Notes: generated by a model from the sequence alone, not told the origin. A DNA stretch of 5,582 bases from Clostridia bacterium (GCA_017622395.1 JAGARF010000139.1:1-5582), one strand, 5' to 3'; counted from the stretch's first letter, positions 1 through 5,457 are shown. Translations and numbers: made by a program.

Positions 1-379
1 AAAGTCCCACAGACATAAAAATGGAAAGGATAACAGAAAAATATACAACTGCATCCTTAAGCTTGTCGCCGAAAACCTTTTCAAGCCACTTGTCAAACTT
101 TGTCGGCTCTTCTTCCTCAAGGTCAACAAATTCTGCTGAATACATAAGTGCCTTAACACCTGTAACCATTGAGCCGAAGAAGTTAATACAGCCTCTTATG
201 ATTGGTATTTTAAGCCATATGCTTTTTTTCTTTATTTTTACATCCTCTGTTTTTAGTACAATTTCTCCGTCAGGCTTTCTTACGGCTATTGCCATTTTTT
301 CAGGTCCACGCATCATAACGCCTTCCATAACCGCCTGACCGCCGATAGAGGTTTTATGCTGATTATTTTTTTCTTTCAT
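1..379 (-). CDS. yqhQ: YqhQ-like DUF1385 membrane protein, 5' part only
   Basis: This gene enters from the left edge on the minus strand; 126 codons of the N-terminal part are present and the rest lies outside the window. The start at 379 is fixed by AAAGGAG (386-392), six bases upstream. The N-terminus reads as a short polar stretch and then IGGQAVMEGVMMRGP (about residues 12-26), the hallmark opening of the DUF1385/YqhQ family. It continues with basic and polar residues, the conserved-looking IPIIRGCINFFGSM segment (about 58-71), an acidic EEEEP patch, and the start of a membrane helix (VVYFSVILSIFM) where the window ends. Family members are integral membrane proteins of roughly 300 residues with no established biochemical activity. 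In many Clostridia the gene sits near prmC and prfA, but those would lie outside this window. A sigma-A-type promoter is visible at 416-444. Family assignment is firm; function is unknown. Confidence 0.92.
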   Translation of the reverse strand, partial: MKEKNNQHKTSIGGQAVMEGVMMRGPEKMAIAVRKPDGEIVLKTEDVKIKKKSIWLKIPIIRGCINFFGSMVTGVKALMYSAEFVDLEEEEPTKFDKWLEKVFGDKLKDAVVYFSVILSIFMSVGL

Positions 380-415
380 AGCTATCTCCTTTAAAGGCAC
401 AAATACCTTCATTTA

Positions 416-444
416 ATTTTATCATAACAAACAAACTATTGCAA
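416..444 (-). promoter_or_regulatory. Sigma-A-type promoter for the yqhQ-like gene
   Basis: On the minus strand TTGCAA (439-444) and TAAAAT (416-421) are separated by exactly 17 bases. Each hexamer differs from the TTGACA/TATAAT consensus in one position (-10) or two (-35). Transcription would start near 409, leaving a leader of about 30 bases that contains the AAAGGAG ribosome binding site. This is a sequence match only. Confidence 0.6.
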
Positions 445-468
445 GTGAAAAAAGAGTGAAAATAATCT

Positions 469-498
469 TTGTCACCGACGGAATGTTTTTCATATATT
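469..498 (+). promoter_or_regulatory. Sigma-A-type promoter for the cysteine-rich membrane protein
   Basis: TTGTCA (469-474) and TATATT (493-498) are 18 bases apart, and each matches the sigma-A consensus in five of six positions. A start near 505 gives a leader of about 45 bases before the ATG at 550. The TTG that could be read as a start codon at 469 lies inside the -35 box, which argues for the shorter protein. The site is divergent from the yqhQ promoter. Confidence 0.55.
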
Positions 499-549
499 GT
501 AAAGAGGGGTTTTAATATTTATATCTCTCAGAAAGGCTTGGAAATTTAT

Positions 550-945
550 ATGAATTGTTGTTGCTCTAACCTTTGCAGATTGTTTTCAATCATAGCAAGT
601 ATTATTATAGGCTTTATTACCGCACTTCTCCAGATTACAGGAGTTATAACCCTGACACCTGCTTTTTTATGGGTGGCTCTTGGAATAGCGATTGTGTATC
701 TTGCGGTTTTAGTTTTGACAGCTCCAAGGCTCAGAAGTTGTCAGGACTGCGTTTGTTCCAACTTGAGCCTTGTAACTGCAGGAATTTTGGGTACTTCATT
801 AACCGCTTTAATTCTCCTTGCAGTAACCTTTGCCGCAACAAGCATTTTAGGTGCAATCATCGCAGGTGCACTTCTTCTTTTCTTAACCCTTATTGTAACT
901 GCATCTGTTTGTTTTGTAAAATGCGTTGCAAACTGCGGGGAGTAA
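550..945 (+). CDS. Small cysteine-rich four-helix membrane protein, internally duplicated
   Basis: The predicted protein has 131 residues and I do not assign a named function. Four hydrophobic segments are visible at about 11-33, 38-58, 72-95 and 97-121. Ten cysteines (3, 4, 5, 9, 64, 67, 69, 121, 125, 129) sit at the helix ends. The protein looks like two similar halves: each begins with a C-S-N-L motif (residues 5-8 and 69-72), contains two membrane helices, and ends with a C-x2-C or C-x3-C pair about 60 residues later. The ATG at 550 is preferred over the in-frame TTG at 469, because that TTG lies in the promoter -35 box. The ribosome binding site is the weak point: AGAAAGG (530-536) is 13 bases upstream, longer than usual. 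I have an impression of similar uncharacterised proteins in Clostridium genomes. The cysteine pattern could bind metal or form disulfides, but this is inference. The gene is alone on the plus strand, and the mini-hairpin array begins about 40 bases after its stop. Confidence 0.75.
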   Translation: MNCCCSNLCRLFSIIASIIIGFITALLQITGVITLTPAFLWVALGIAIVYLAVLVLTAPRLRSCQDCVCSNLSLVTAGILGTSLTALILLAVTFAATSILGAIIAGALLLFLTLIVTASVCFVKCVANCGE

Positions 946-984
946 GAAAAACTGAATTTCAATGCAGTATATTTGTCTTTTAAC

Positions 985-1134
985 TGTGCGAAGCACAACA
1001 CTGTTTGCCGTCAGGCAACATCATTTATCAAAGATAACATCATTTTGTGTCCGCAAAGGCGGAATGATGTTGACCTAAAAGGTCAAATGATGTACTCGCT
1101 TTGCTCGTAATGATGTTGTGTCCTGCGGACACAA
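985..1134. repeat. Mini-hairpin array 1 with AATGATGT/ACATCATT linkers
   Basis: Seven short inverted repeats follow each other. They are TGTGC-GAA-GCACA (985-997), TTGCC-GTCA-GGCAA (1005-1018), TTATC-AAA-GATAA (1025-1037), TCCGC-AAAG-GCGGA (1050-1063), TTGACCT-AAA-AGGTCAA (1070-1086), an imperfect unit centred on GCTTTGC (1093-1109), and TTGTGTCC-TGC-GGACACAA (1116-1134). The linker ACATCATT occurs at 1018-1025 and 1037-1044. Its reverse complement AATGATGT occurs at 1063-1070, 1086-1093 and 1109-1116, exactly 23 bases apart. The linker therefore changes strand around the unit at 1050-1063. In addition, TTTGTGTCCGC (1044-1054) is the exact reverse complement of 1125-1135. No coding signal accounts for this region, which fills the space between the plus-strand gene and the tRNA terminator. 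Confidence 0.85.
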
Positions 1135-1138
1135 ACAC

Positions 1139-1171
1139 AAAAAAAGCATACTCTGCGAGTATGCCTTTTTT
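1139..1171 (-). terminator. Intrinsic terminator of tRNA-Leu, usable in both directions
   Basis: The stem GCATACTC/GAGTATGC (1146-1153 and 1157-1164) has a TGC loop. On the minus strand it is followed by a run of seven T, immediately downstream of the tRNA CCA end. On the plus strand the same stem is followed by C and six T, so it could also stop transcription from the gene ending at 945. Its TGC triloop matches that of the neighbouring array hairpin at 1116-1134. Confidence 0.9.
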
Positions 1172-1172
1172 G

Positions 1173-1259
1173 TGGTGCGGAAGGCGGGACTTGAACCCGC
1201 ACGGTCTTAAGACCACTACCCCCTCAAAGTAGCGTGTCTACCAATTCCACCACTTCCGC
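1173..1259 (-). tRNA. tRNA-Leu, anticodon GAG
   Basis: Read on the minus strand, the 87-base gene has acceptor strands GCGGAAG and CTTCCGC, discriminator A and an encoded CCA (1173-1175). The anticodon loop TTGAGGG (1221-1227) gives anticodon GAG (1223-1225), reading CUC and CUU. The long variable arm with stem GGTC/GACC around TTAA is the class II form expected of leucine tRNA. The T arm GCGGG-TTCAAGT-CCCGC and the D-loop GG are intact. A sigma-A-type promoter (1273-1301) and a terminator (1139-1171) frame it, so it can be its own transcription unit. Confidence 0.97.
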
Positions 1260-1272
1260 GTGCAACAAAAGT

Positions 1273-1301
1273 ATTTTAACACCAAAAACAGCTTTTGTCA
1301 A
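1273..1301 (-). promoter_or_regulatory. Strong sigma-A-type promoter for tRNA-Leu
   Basis: On the minus strand a perfect TTGACA (1296-1301) and TAAAAT (1273-1278, five of six matches) are 17 bases apart. The expected start near 1266 lies about seven bases before the mature tRNA 5' end at 1259, which is typical of a stable-RNA gene with a short leader. Confidence 0.85.
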
Positions 1302-1321
1302 CAACAAATTTATATTTTTTT

Positions 1322-1474
1322 CTATTTTTTTATCATTTTGTGCATTTGCATAGAAATTTTATCCATAATTCCCATTTCGTTGCCCTGCATTAAGATGTTT
1401 GTTTTATAATCAACAAGGAGTATTCCCCCTGCTAAAATCCCTATTAATGTTATTATTTTTAAACAGCATTTCAT
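1322..1474 (-). CDS. Small hypothetical single-pass membrane protein, 50 residues
   Basis: I do not recognise this ORF. It encodes 50 residues: a short N-terminus with two cysteines (MKCC), one hydrophobic segment at about 5-21 (IITLIGILAGGILL), and a polar tail rich in methionine and lysine ending MHKMIKK. Seven of the residues are methionine besides the start, five of them in the last 17 residues. The start at 1474 is chosen because AAAGGAG lies eight bases upstream. The frame stays open back to an ATG at 1594 that overlaps the spoIIP stop codon, but that extension has no ribosome binding site of its own and crosses the inverted repeats at 1518-1575. The gene lies 119 bases downstream of spoIIP on the same strand, so it may be co-transcribed during sporulation. 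No terminator is visible between its stop and the tRNA-Leu promoter. Small membrane proteins are common in spore formation, but a role here is inference. Confidence 0.6.
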   Translation of the reverse strand: MKCCLKIITLIGILAGGILLVDYKTNILMQGNEMGIMDKISMQMHKMIKK

Positions 1475-1517
1475 ATTTATTTCTCCTTTATTTGATAATG
1501 AAATAAAATTGCTTAGG

Positions 1518-1575
1518 TTGTGCTGATTTACGACCGTCGTGTACTTTGTGTACACAAGAGAGTAAAGCAGTGCAA
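1518..1575. repeat. Nested inverted repeats between spoIIP and the small ORF
   Basis: An outer pair, TTGTGCTGATTTAC (1518-1531) with GTAAAGCAGTGCAA (1562-1575), can pair over 14 positions with one mismatch and two adjacent G-T wobbles on the plus strand. Inside lie ACGA-CCG-TCGT (1530-1540) and GTGTAC-TTT-GTGTAC (1539-1553), the latter overlapping a perfect 12-base palindrome TTGTGTACACAA (1546-1557). The minus-strand RNA of the presumed operon would pair less well in the outer stem, because the wobbles become A-C. There is no T run, so it does not look like an intrinsic terminator for spoIIP. Confidence 0.6.
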
Positions 1576-1593
1576 GATAAGTGATTTTATTCA

Positions 1594-2592
1594 TTATTTG
1601 ATAGCTTTATCCAGGACCTGAGCAAAAAGCTCTACGCTTATTTTCGCCTCCTTAATTGTATTTCCGTGAGTTCCCACCTCAAGGATTATGTAGTTTTTAT
1701 TAAGATGCTGATTAAATCTTTCGTCGCGGAAATTAACAGGTCTGAAAAGACCTTCAAACATATCCTGTCCTATCTGTTGAATTGAAATTGCAAATTTCAG
1801 GTTTTCAAGATAGTTGTTATGGGTAAGTCCTCCGCCGTCACTTCCCACAACCATCATTAATTGTGCCGCCTTTTCCGCTCCTGTATCGTAGGTAAGCTTT
1901 ATTTTTTCGCCCTTTTCGTTTTCAATGGCATCTCTGTGCAAATCTATTATAATTCCTATATCGTCATAATTCTCAAGATACCATTTTGTTGTGCCCAGAG
2001 AATTCACATAGGACTTGTTATAGTCATCTTTATCGTGCATTTTTATGTCGTGAAGAACATCAAAGCCGTATTTTTCAAGCTCCTTTTCAAGATGTGTTCC
2101 TACAGCTACAACATTTTTGTCTTTGTTTTCTGTTCTGTCGCCCCCTGAGTCTATATACCCTTCTGTGCCGTGAGAATGTATTATTAATATTTTGAACTTT
2201 TTACGGTCAGAAATTAATGTATAATTTTCCATCAGCTTTTTGATGTCTATTTCCTTGTCTGTTGTGTTTGAAACGGATATTTTATTATAAGATGTGTTTC
2301 CTCCGCTGATTATCTGTTTTTCATAGGTCTGCTCCAAGTGATACCCCTGCTCTGCCTCCTGAGGAGTGTATGCATTAAATGTCTGCTTTAAATCCTGTCC
2401 TGACAGAGCATAAAGCATATCCGCAAAAAGCAGATGAAAGCCTTTAGTTGCGTAGGAGGAGTCAAACATCATAATATTAAGCTCCTCATCAGGCTTAAAA
2501 AGCTTTACATAAAAAGCAGGCCTGAAAAACACAGACAGGGCATATATTATAACCATAGCAAGCCACAACAGCTTTTTTATGTTGTTTCTCAT
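1594..2592 (-). CDS. spoIIP: Stage II sporulation protein P (peptidoglycan amidase/endopeptidase)
   Basis: The protein has 332 residues, somewhat shorter than the Bacillus subtilis form of about 400. Residues 5-24 form an N-terminal membrane anchor, a variable linker follows, and the SpoIIP catalytic domain occupies about 130-330. Visible family motifs are HSHGTE (139-144), DLHRDA (217-222), the VGSDGG segment (249-254), FNQHLNK (293-299) and ILEVGTHGNT (303-312). H139, E144, H219 and E305 are the likely zinc-site and catalytic residues by family analogy. In the known family, SpoIIP removes stem peptides and cleaves peptide crosslinks, working with SpoIID and SpoIIM to drive the mother-cell membrane around the forespore. 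The start is supported by AAGGAG (2600-2605) seven bases upstream. It follows gpr by 35 bases, the same pairing as in Bacillus, so read-through from gpr is likely. A sigma-E-like promoter may overlap the end of gpr. Confidence 0.95.
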   Translation of the reverse strand: MRNNIKKLLWLAMVIIYALSVFFRPAFYVKLFKPDEELNIMMFDSSYATKGFHLLFADMLYALSGQDLKQTFNAYTPQEAEQGYHLEQTYEKQIISGGNTSYNKISVSNTTDKEIDIKKLMENYTLISDRKKFKILIIHSHGTEGYIDSGGDRTENKDKNVVAVGTHLEKELEKYGFDVLHDIKMHDKDDYNKSYVNSLGTTKWYLENYDDIGIIIDLHRDAIENEKGEKIKLTYDTGAEKAAQLMMVVGSDGGGLTHNNYLENLKFAISIQQIGQDMFEGLFRPVNFRDERFNQHLNKNYIILEVGTHGNTIKEAKISVELFAQVLDKAIK

Positions 2593-2611
2593 AAACTCAC
2601 TCCTTGTCCAC

Positions 2612-2640
2612 AGTATATGAAAAATTTTCAGTCTATATAA
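2612..2640 (-). promoter_or_regulatory. Candidate sigma-E promoter for spoIIP
   Basis: On the minus strand CATATACT (2612-2619) resembles the sporulation sigma-E -10 element (CATACANT-like). TTATATA (2634-2640) lies 14 bases upstream as a partial -35 match. It overlaps the gpr stop codon. spoIIP is a mother-cell sigma-E gene in Bacillus subtilis, which fits. The weakness is that the start would fall at about 2605-2607, directly at the AAGGAG ribosome binding site, leaving a very short leader. Confidence 0.3.
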
Positions 2641-3500
2641 CCTTCAAGGTCGTCAAATTCTATATTATGAAAAGCAAGGTTTATACCATATGCAACAGTT
2701 TTCCCAAGCTTTCGCACAAGCTCGTCCGACTCTTTTGGTGCAACAATCATAGGAGTGATATCATCTTTGATTTTTTCAAAAAGACTGTCTTTGTTTTCTT
2801 TTGGAAGAAAATCATAAACTATAGTTTTTGAGTCCACCACCATTGGCACACCTATGGCAATAACAGGAACAGCTAAAGTGTTTCTGCTTATTTCCTTTCT
2901 GTGGTTTCCCACTCCTGAACCGGGACATATACCTGTATCTGTAATCTGCACCGCGTGGGCAAGCCTTTTTGTTTCTCTTGCTTTTAATGCATCAACGGCA
3001 ATTAAAAGGTCGCACCCTGTTTCTTTTACGAAGCCTTTTATAATATCTGAGCTTTCAAGTCCCGTTCTTGACATCACCCCTGTTTTTATGGCACTTACCC
3101 AGCCGAACAAATCTTCAAATTTACCTTTGTTATATTCTAAAATGTGTCTGGTTACAATAAGATTATCAACTGTTATAGGACCGATTGCATCAGGAGTAAT
3201 TAAAACATTGCCAAGCCCTGCAACTGCAAGATGGGATTTTTGGCGAACCAATGACAAAATCTGATTTTTTATGCAGAAAGCAAGCTCTCTTAAATCAAAA
3301 TTGTCAAATTCAATGGTTATATAAGTTCCTTTAGGTTTTCCGAGTGCCTGTTCGCCTCTTTCGTTTAAAATTTCGACTTTAGTGATTAAAATATCATTTT
3401 CTTTTATAACAGTTGCCTTAACACCGTTTATTTCGGTTATTTCTCCTGCGTTTTCTTCGTACATTTCTTTTGCCTCAAGAGCAAGGTCTGAATTAAGCAT
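2628..3500 (-). CDS. gpr: Germination protease GPR (spore protease, family A25)
   Basis: The protein has 290 residues. It belongs to the spore endopeptidase family that cleaves small acid-soluble spore proteins (SASPs) at germination, releasing DNA and supplying amino acids. The signature stretches are clear: AVAGLGNVLITPDAIGP (92-108), VDNLIVTRH (111-119), SAIKTGVMSRTG (136-147), LIAVDALKAR (166-175), and the PGSGVGNHRKEIS run (193-205). D104 and D170 sit in TPDAIGP and VDALKAR, 66 residues apart. This matches the spacing of the catalytic aspartates 127 and 193 in Bacillus megaterium GPR. The autoprocessing site is recognisable at the N-terminus (NSD-LALEA), leaving a pro-segment of only about five residues. 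The C-terminal third lacks an insert present in Bacillus, which explains the short length. The start at 3500 has AAAGAGGA five bases upstream, and no in-frame ATG, GTG or TTG occurs just upstream. The gene sits directly before spoIIP. Confidence 0.96.
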   Translation of the reverse strand: MLNSDLALEAKEMYEENAGEITEINGVKATVIKENDILITKVEILNERGEQALGKPKGTYITIEFDNFDLRELAFCIKNQILSLVRQKSHLAVAGLGNVLITPDAIGPITVDNLIVTRHILEYNKGKFEDLFGWVSAIKTGVMSRTGLESSDIIKGFVKETGCDLLIAVDALKARETKRLAHAVQITDTGICPGSGVGNHRKEISRNTLAVPVIAIGVPMVVDSKTIVYDFLPKENKDSLFEKIKDDITPMIVAPKESDELVRKLGKTVAYGINLAFHNIEFDDLEGYID

Positions 3501-3514
3501 AAAATTCCTCTTTC

Positions 3515-3550
3515 CATTAAAAAATAGTAATGCAAAAGCATTACTATTTT
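3515..3550 (-). terminator. Intrinsic terminator of the SLH protein gene
   Basis: A perfect 13-base stem, AAAATAGTAATGC (3521-3533) and GCATTACTATTTT (3538-3550), has a four-base loop. On the minus strand the stem ends in a run of six T. It begins 17 bases after the SLH stop codon and ends just before the gpr ribosome binding site, so it should isolate gpr from the surface-protein transcript. Confidence 0.85.
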
Positions 3551-3558
3551 GTGAAATG

Positions 3559-3587
3559 TAAAATGAATTATTCTGTTATAATTACCC
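3559..3587 (-). promoter_or_regulatory. Candidate sigma-G/sigma-F promoter for gpr
   Basis: On the minus strand CATTTTA (3559-3565) fits the forespore sigma-G -10 pattern CATNHTA. GGGTA (3583-3587), 17 bases upstream, fits GNATR in four of five positions. It overlaps the end of the SLH gene. gpr is a forespore gene in Bacillus. A start near 3552 would place the 3521-3550 hairpin at the very beginning of the gpr leader, which is awkward and lowers confidence. Confidence 0.3.
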
Positions 3588-5439
3588 TTACTTTATCAAG
3601 AGAGGAATTACTCATATATACAGATATGTTTTTCCCGCTTAATCCCATAACATCTGAGAATTTCATAAGTGTGTAGTTATCACCGTTTTTGCTGTATACT
3701 GCAACATCTTCGGAAATTGAGTATTTTTTGCCTCCTGCGTGAACATATGAGTAATCAATATCAGTTACGGTATCATTAATTTTAATAAGTCCGCTGATGC
3801 TTTCAACACCTCTTGCGCCTGTTATAATTTTAACTGCATCTCCAACCTTAAGAGAAGACTTGTAATTTCCGTTTAAAGTCATTTGCTGTCCTTTTACATC
3901 AAGTACAAAAGAGGTTATATAGGTTTTATTTGTGGTAACATCTGTTATAACACCATATGAATAACCGTCGCCTGTTACATCATTTAAGAAAATATTTTCA
4001 ATATTTCCGTTGCTGTCTGCTGTGTAGTATAAAACATCGCTTTGCTTTAAATTTAATCCGTCAAGCCTTGAAATGTAAATTTGTTTTGCCATAGGCGTCT
4101 TTTCTTTGTCTGTTATCATAACATCTAAAAATTTAACATTCTGGGAAAGCTTTCGTGTTCCTATGGTATAATTTTCGGCTGAAACCTCTCCTTCAAGACT
4201 GTTGCCTGTAACCTTTGTTAAGGTTGCATACCCGTCTTTTATCTGTACTTTGTTTATTGCAGAAAGGTTTGCCTTGTAATCTTTTTCGGTTTTGTATTCG
4301 TATGTTGTGCCGTCTGCAGTCATAACAGAAACATAATATGAAGAATATTTTTCACCTGTTGAATATTCATAAAACTTTGTTCCTGTACCTGTTACATAGC
4401 CATAGATGGTTGTTGTCTGTATTTTTGCAGAAAGCACATCTGCAACCTCTCCGTTTTTACCTAAAAGCAGTAAAATACTGTCACCGTACTCAAATTCACC
4501 GCCTGTTGCAAGCTTTGAAAAGGCTTCGTTTGTTTCAATGTTATAGCTTACTCCTGAAACGGTTACCGCTGTTAAATTGTCTTTGCTTGGTGTTGCTTTT
4601 TCATACACACCCAAAATCTTGTCTGAATACATCCACACAGTATCAAGCTTTTCTGAATAATAAACAATATCATTTACCGCCATATCATAAGCAGATGCAG
4701 CTTTGTCGTTTCTGTAATATTTAGCAGAAGAAGAAACTGCGTTTTTGATTGTGTTAATATTTATGCTGTTAATTGTAACAGGACCTTCTATTTCAGCATT
4801 GTCCATAACAATATTCTCAATATCGCCGTTTGATGCAAGACTATAGCCAAACACAGACTCAATAAGCTTTGAGTTTGAATTTTTCATTTGAGTGTTTAAG
4901 GTGTTATATATAAGATACATAACATCGTGTCTTGACATTCTTGCACCTTGATTTTTATTGTTCAGGTTATCGAGCATTTTAAGCTGTTTTGCCTTGTTCA
5001 GCTGTCCCGAAGGCCAGGTTGCGGTAAAGTCGCTGTCTGCATACCCCAAAAGCTTTAATGCAATGGTAACACCCTCTTCAAGAAGTACGGTATCTTCAGG
5101 CTTAAAGGTTGAATCGGTATAACCTTTAACAAGACCGTAATCTGCAGCAGTTCTTATATAGGTTGCACCCCAATATGTAAAGGGTACATCAGAAAAAGGA
5201 GAAACCCTTGAAACAGAAGAAACATCGCTTCTGTATGGAGAAGATGCAACAGCAACCTTTGAAAACTCTGCTCTTGTTACAGCATCACCAAGATTTAAGT
5301 TGCCCTTTTCATCGCCGTTCATAATTGAGAGTGCTTTCATTAAAGACTCTATCTGGCTTTGCGACGCTGTCATTGCGCCTGCCGAAACACAGGAAAACGC
5401 AATGCAAAAACCAAGTATAATTGAAATTATTTTTTTCAT
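3568..5439 (-). CDS. Exported S-layer homology (SLH) domain protein
   Basis: The protein has 623 residues and is probably anchored to secondary cell-wall polymer outside the membrane. The start at 5439 is chosen because AGAAAGGA (5447-5454) lies seven bases upstream and a classic signal peptide follows (MKKIISIILGFCIAFSCVSAGA, cleavage near residue 22). A frame extension to 5481 would add 14 residues encoded by the upstream hairpin array and would bury the signal. Three SLH-like segments follow. Segment 1 (about 31-68) has an intact TRAE motif (VTRAEFSKVAV). Segment 2 (82-133) opens FSDVPFTYWG and has GLVKGYTDSTFKPED, but LLEE in place of TRAE. Segment 3 (about 145-185) is degenerate (MSRHDVMYLIY). 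Residues from about 200 to the end are beta-rich, low in cysteine and match no domain I can name; they contain recurring G-D-x-V ... G-x-V/I-x-x-I motifs. The substrate or partner is unknown, so this could be an S-layer component or a surface adhesin or scaffold. Confidence 0.9.
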   Translation of the reverse strand: MKKIISIILGFCIAFSCVSAGAMTASQSQIESLMKALSIMNGDEKGNLNLGDAVTRAEFSKVAVASSPYRSDVSSVSRVSPFSDVPFTYWGATYIRTAADYGLVKGYTDSTFKPEDTVLLEEGVTIALKLLGYADSDFTATWPSGQLNKAKQLKMLDNLNNKNQGARMSRHDVMYLIYNTLNTQMKNSNSKLIESVFGYSLASNGDIENIVMDNAEIEGPVTINSININTIKNAVSSSAKYYRNDKAASAYDMAVNDIVYYSEKLDTVWMYSDKILGVYEKATPSKDNLTAVTVSGVSYNIETNEAFSKLATGGEFEYGDSILLLLGKNGEVADVLSAKIQTTTIYGYVTGTGTKFYEYSTGEKYSSYYVSVMTADGTTYEYKTEKDYKANLSAINKVQIKDGYATLTKVTGNSLEGEVSAENYTIGTRKLSQNVKFLDVMITDKEKTPMAKQIYISRLDGLNLKQSDVLYYTADSNGNIENIFLNDVTGDGYSYGVITDVTTNKTYITSFVLDVKGQQMTLNGNYKSSLKVGDAVKIITGARGVESISGLIKINDTVTDIDYSYVHAGGKKYSISEDVAVYSKNGDNYTLMKFSDVMGLSGKNISVYMSNSSLDKVRVIITE

Positions 5440-5457
5440 AATTTTTTCCTTTCTATG

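Noticed and set aside
21..338. Plus-strand open frame over the left edge
   Set aside because: It is antisense to the recognisable YqhQ/DUF1385 sequence.
469..549. Longer form of the cysteine-rich protein starting at TTG 469
   Set aside because: That TTG is within a good -35 box (TTGTCA) and the -10 box lies inside the would-be coding extension.
573..983. Open frames overlapping the cysteine-rich protein (573-983 plus strand, 741-1001 minus strand)
   Set aside because: They are out-of-frame or antisense shadows of a gene with a clear membrane-protein pattern, and they run into the hairpin array.
985..1134. CRISPR array
   Set aside because: The conserved part is only 7-8 bases and the inserts are self-complementary hairpins of about 15 bases, not unique spacers; no cas gene is present.
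1173..1259. Integration (attachment) site at tRNA-Leu
   Set aside because: The tRNA 3' end is intact with encoded CCA and its own terminator, no second copy of the 3' end is seen, and there is no integrase in the window.
1518..1575. Intrinsic terminator for spoIIP
   Set aside because: The stems are not followed by a T run in the direction of transcription.
1475..1594. Upstream ATG at 1594 for the small ORF (90 residues)
   Set aside because: There is no ribosome binding site of its own, the extension crosses strong inverted repeats, and a good AAAGGAG sits before the internal ATG at 1474.
2854..3264. Plus-strand open frame inside gpr, and similar ones inside spoIIP and the SLH gene
   Set aside because: They are antisense to conserved, identified proteins and have no supporting ribosome binding site or recognisable product.
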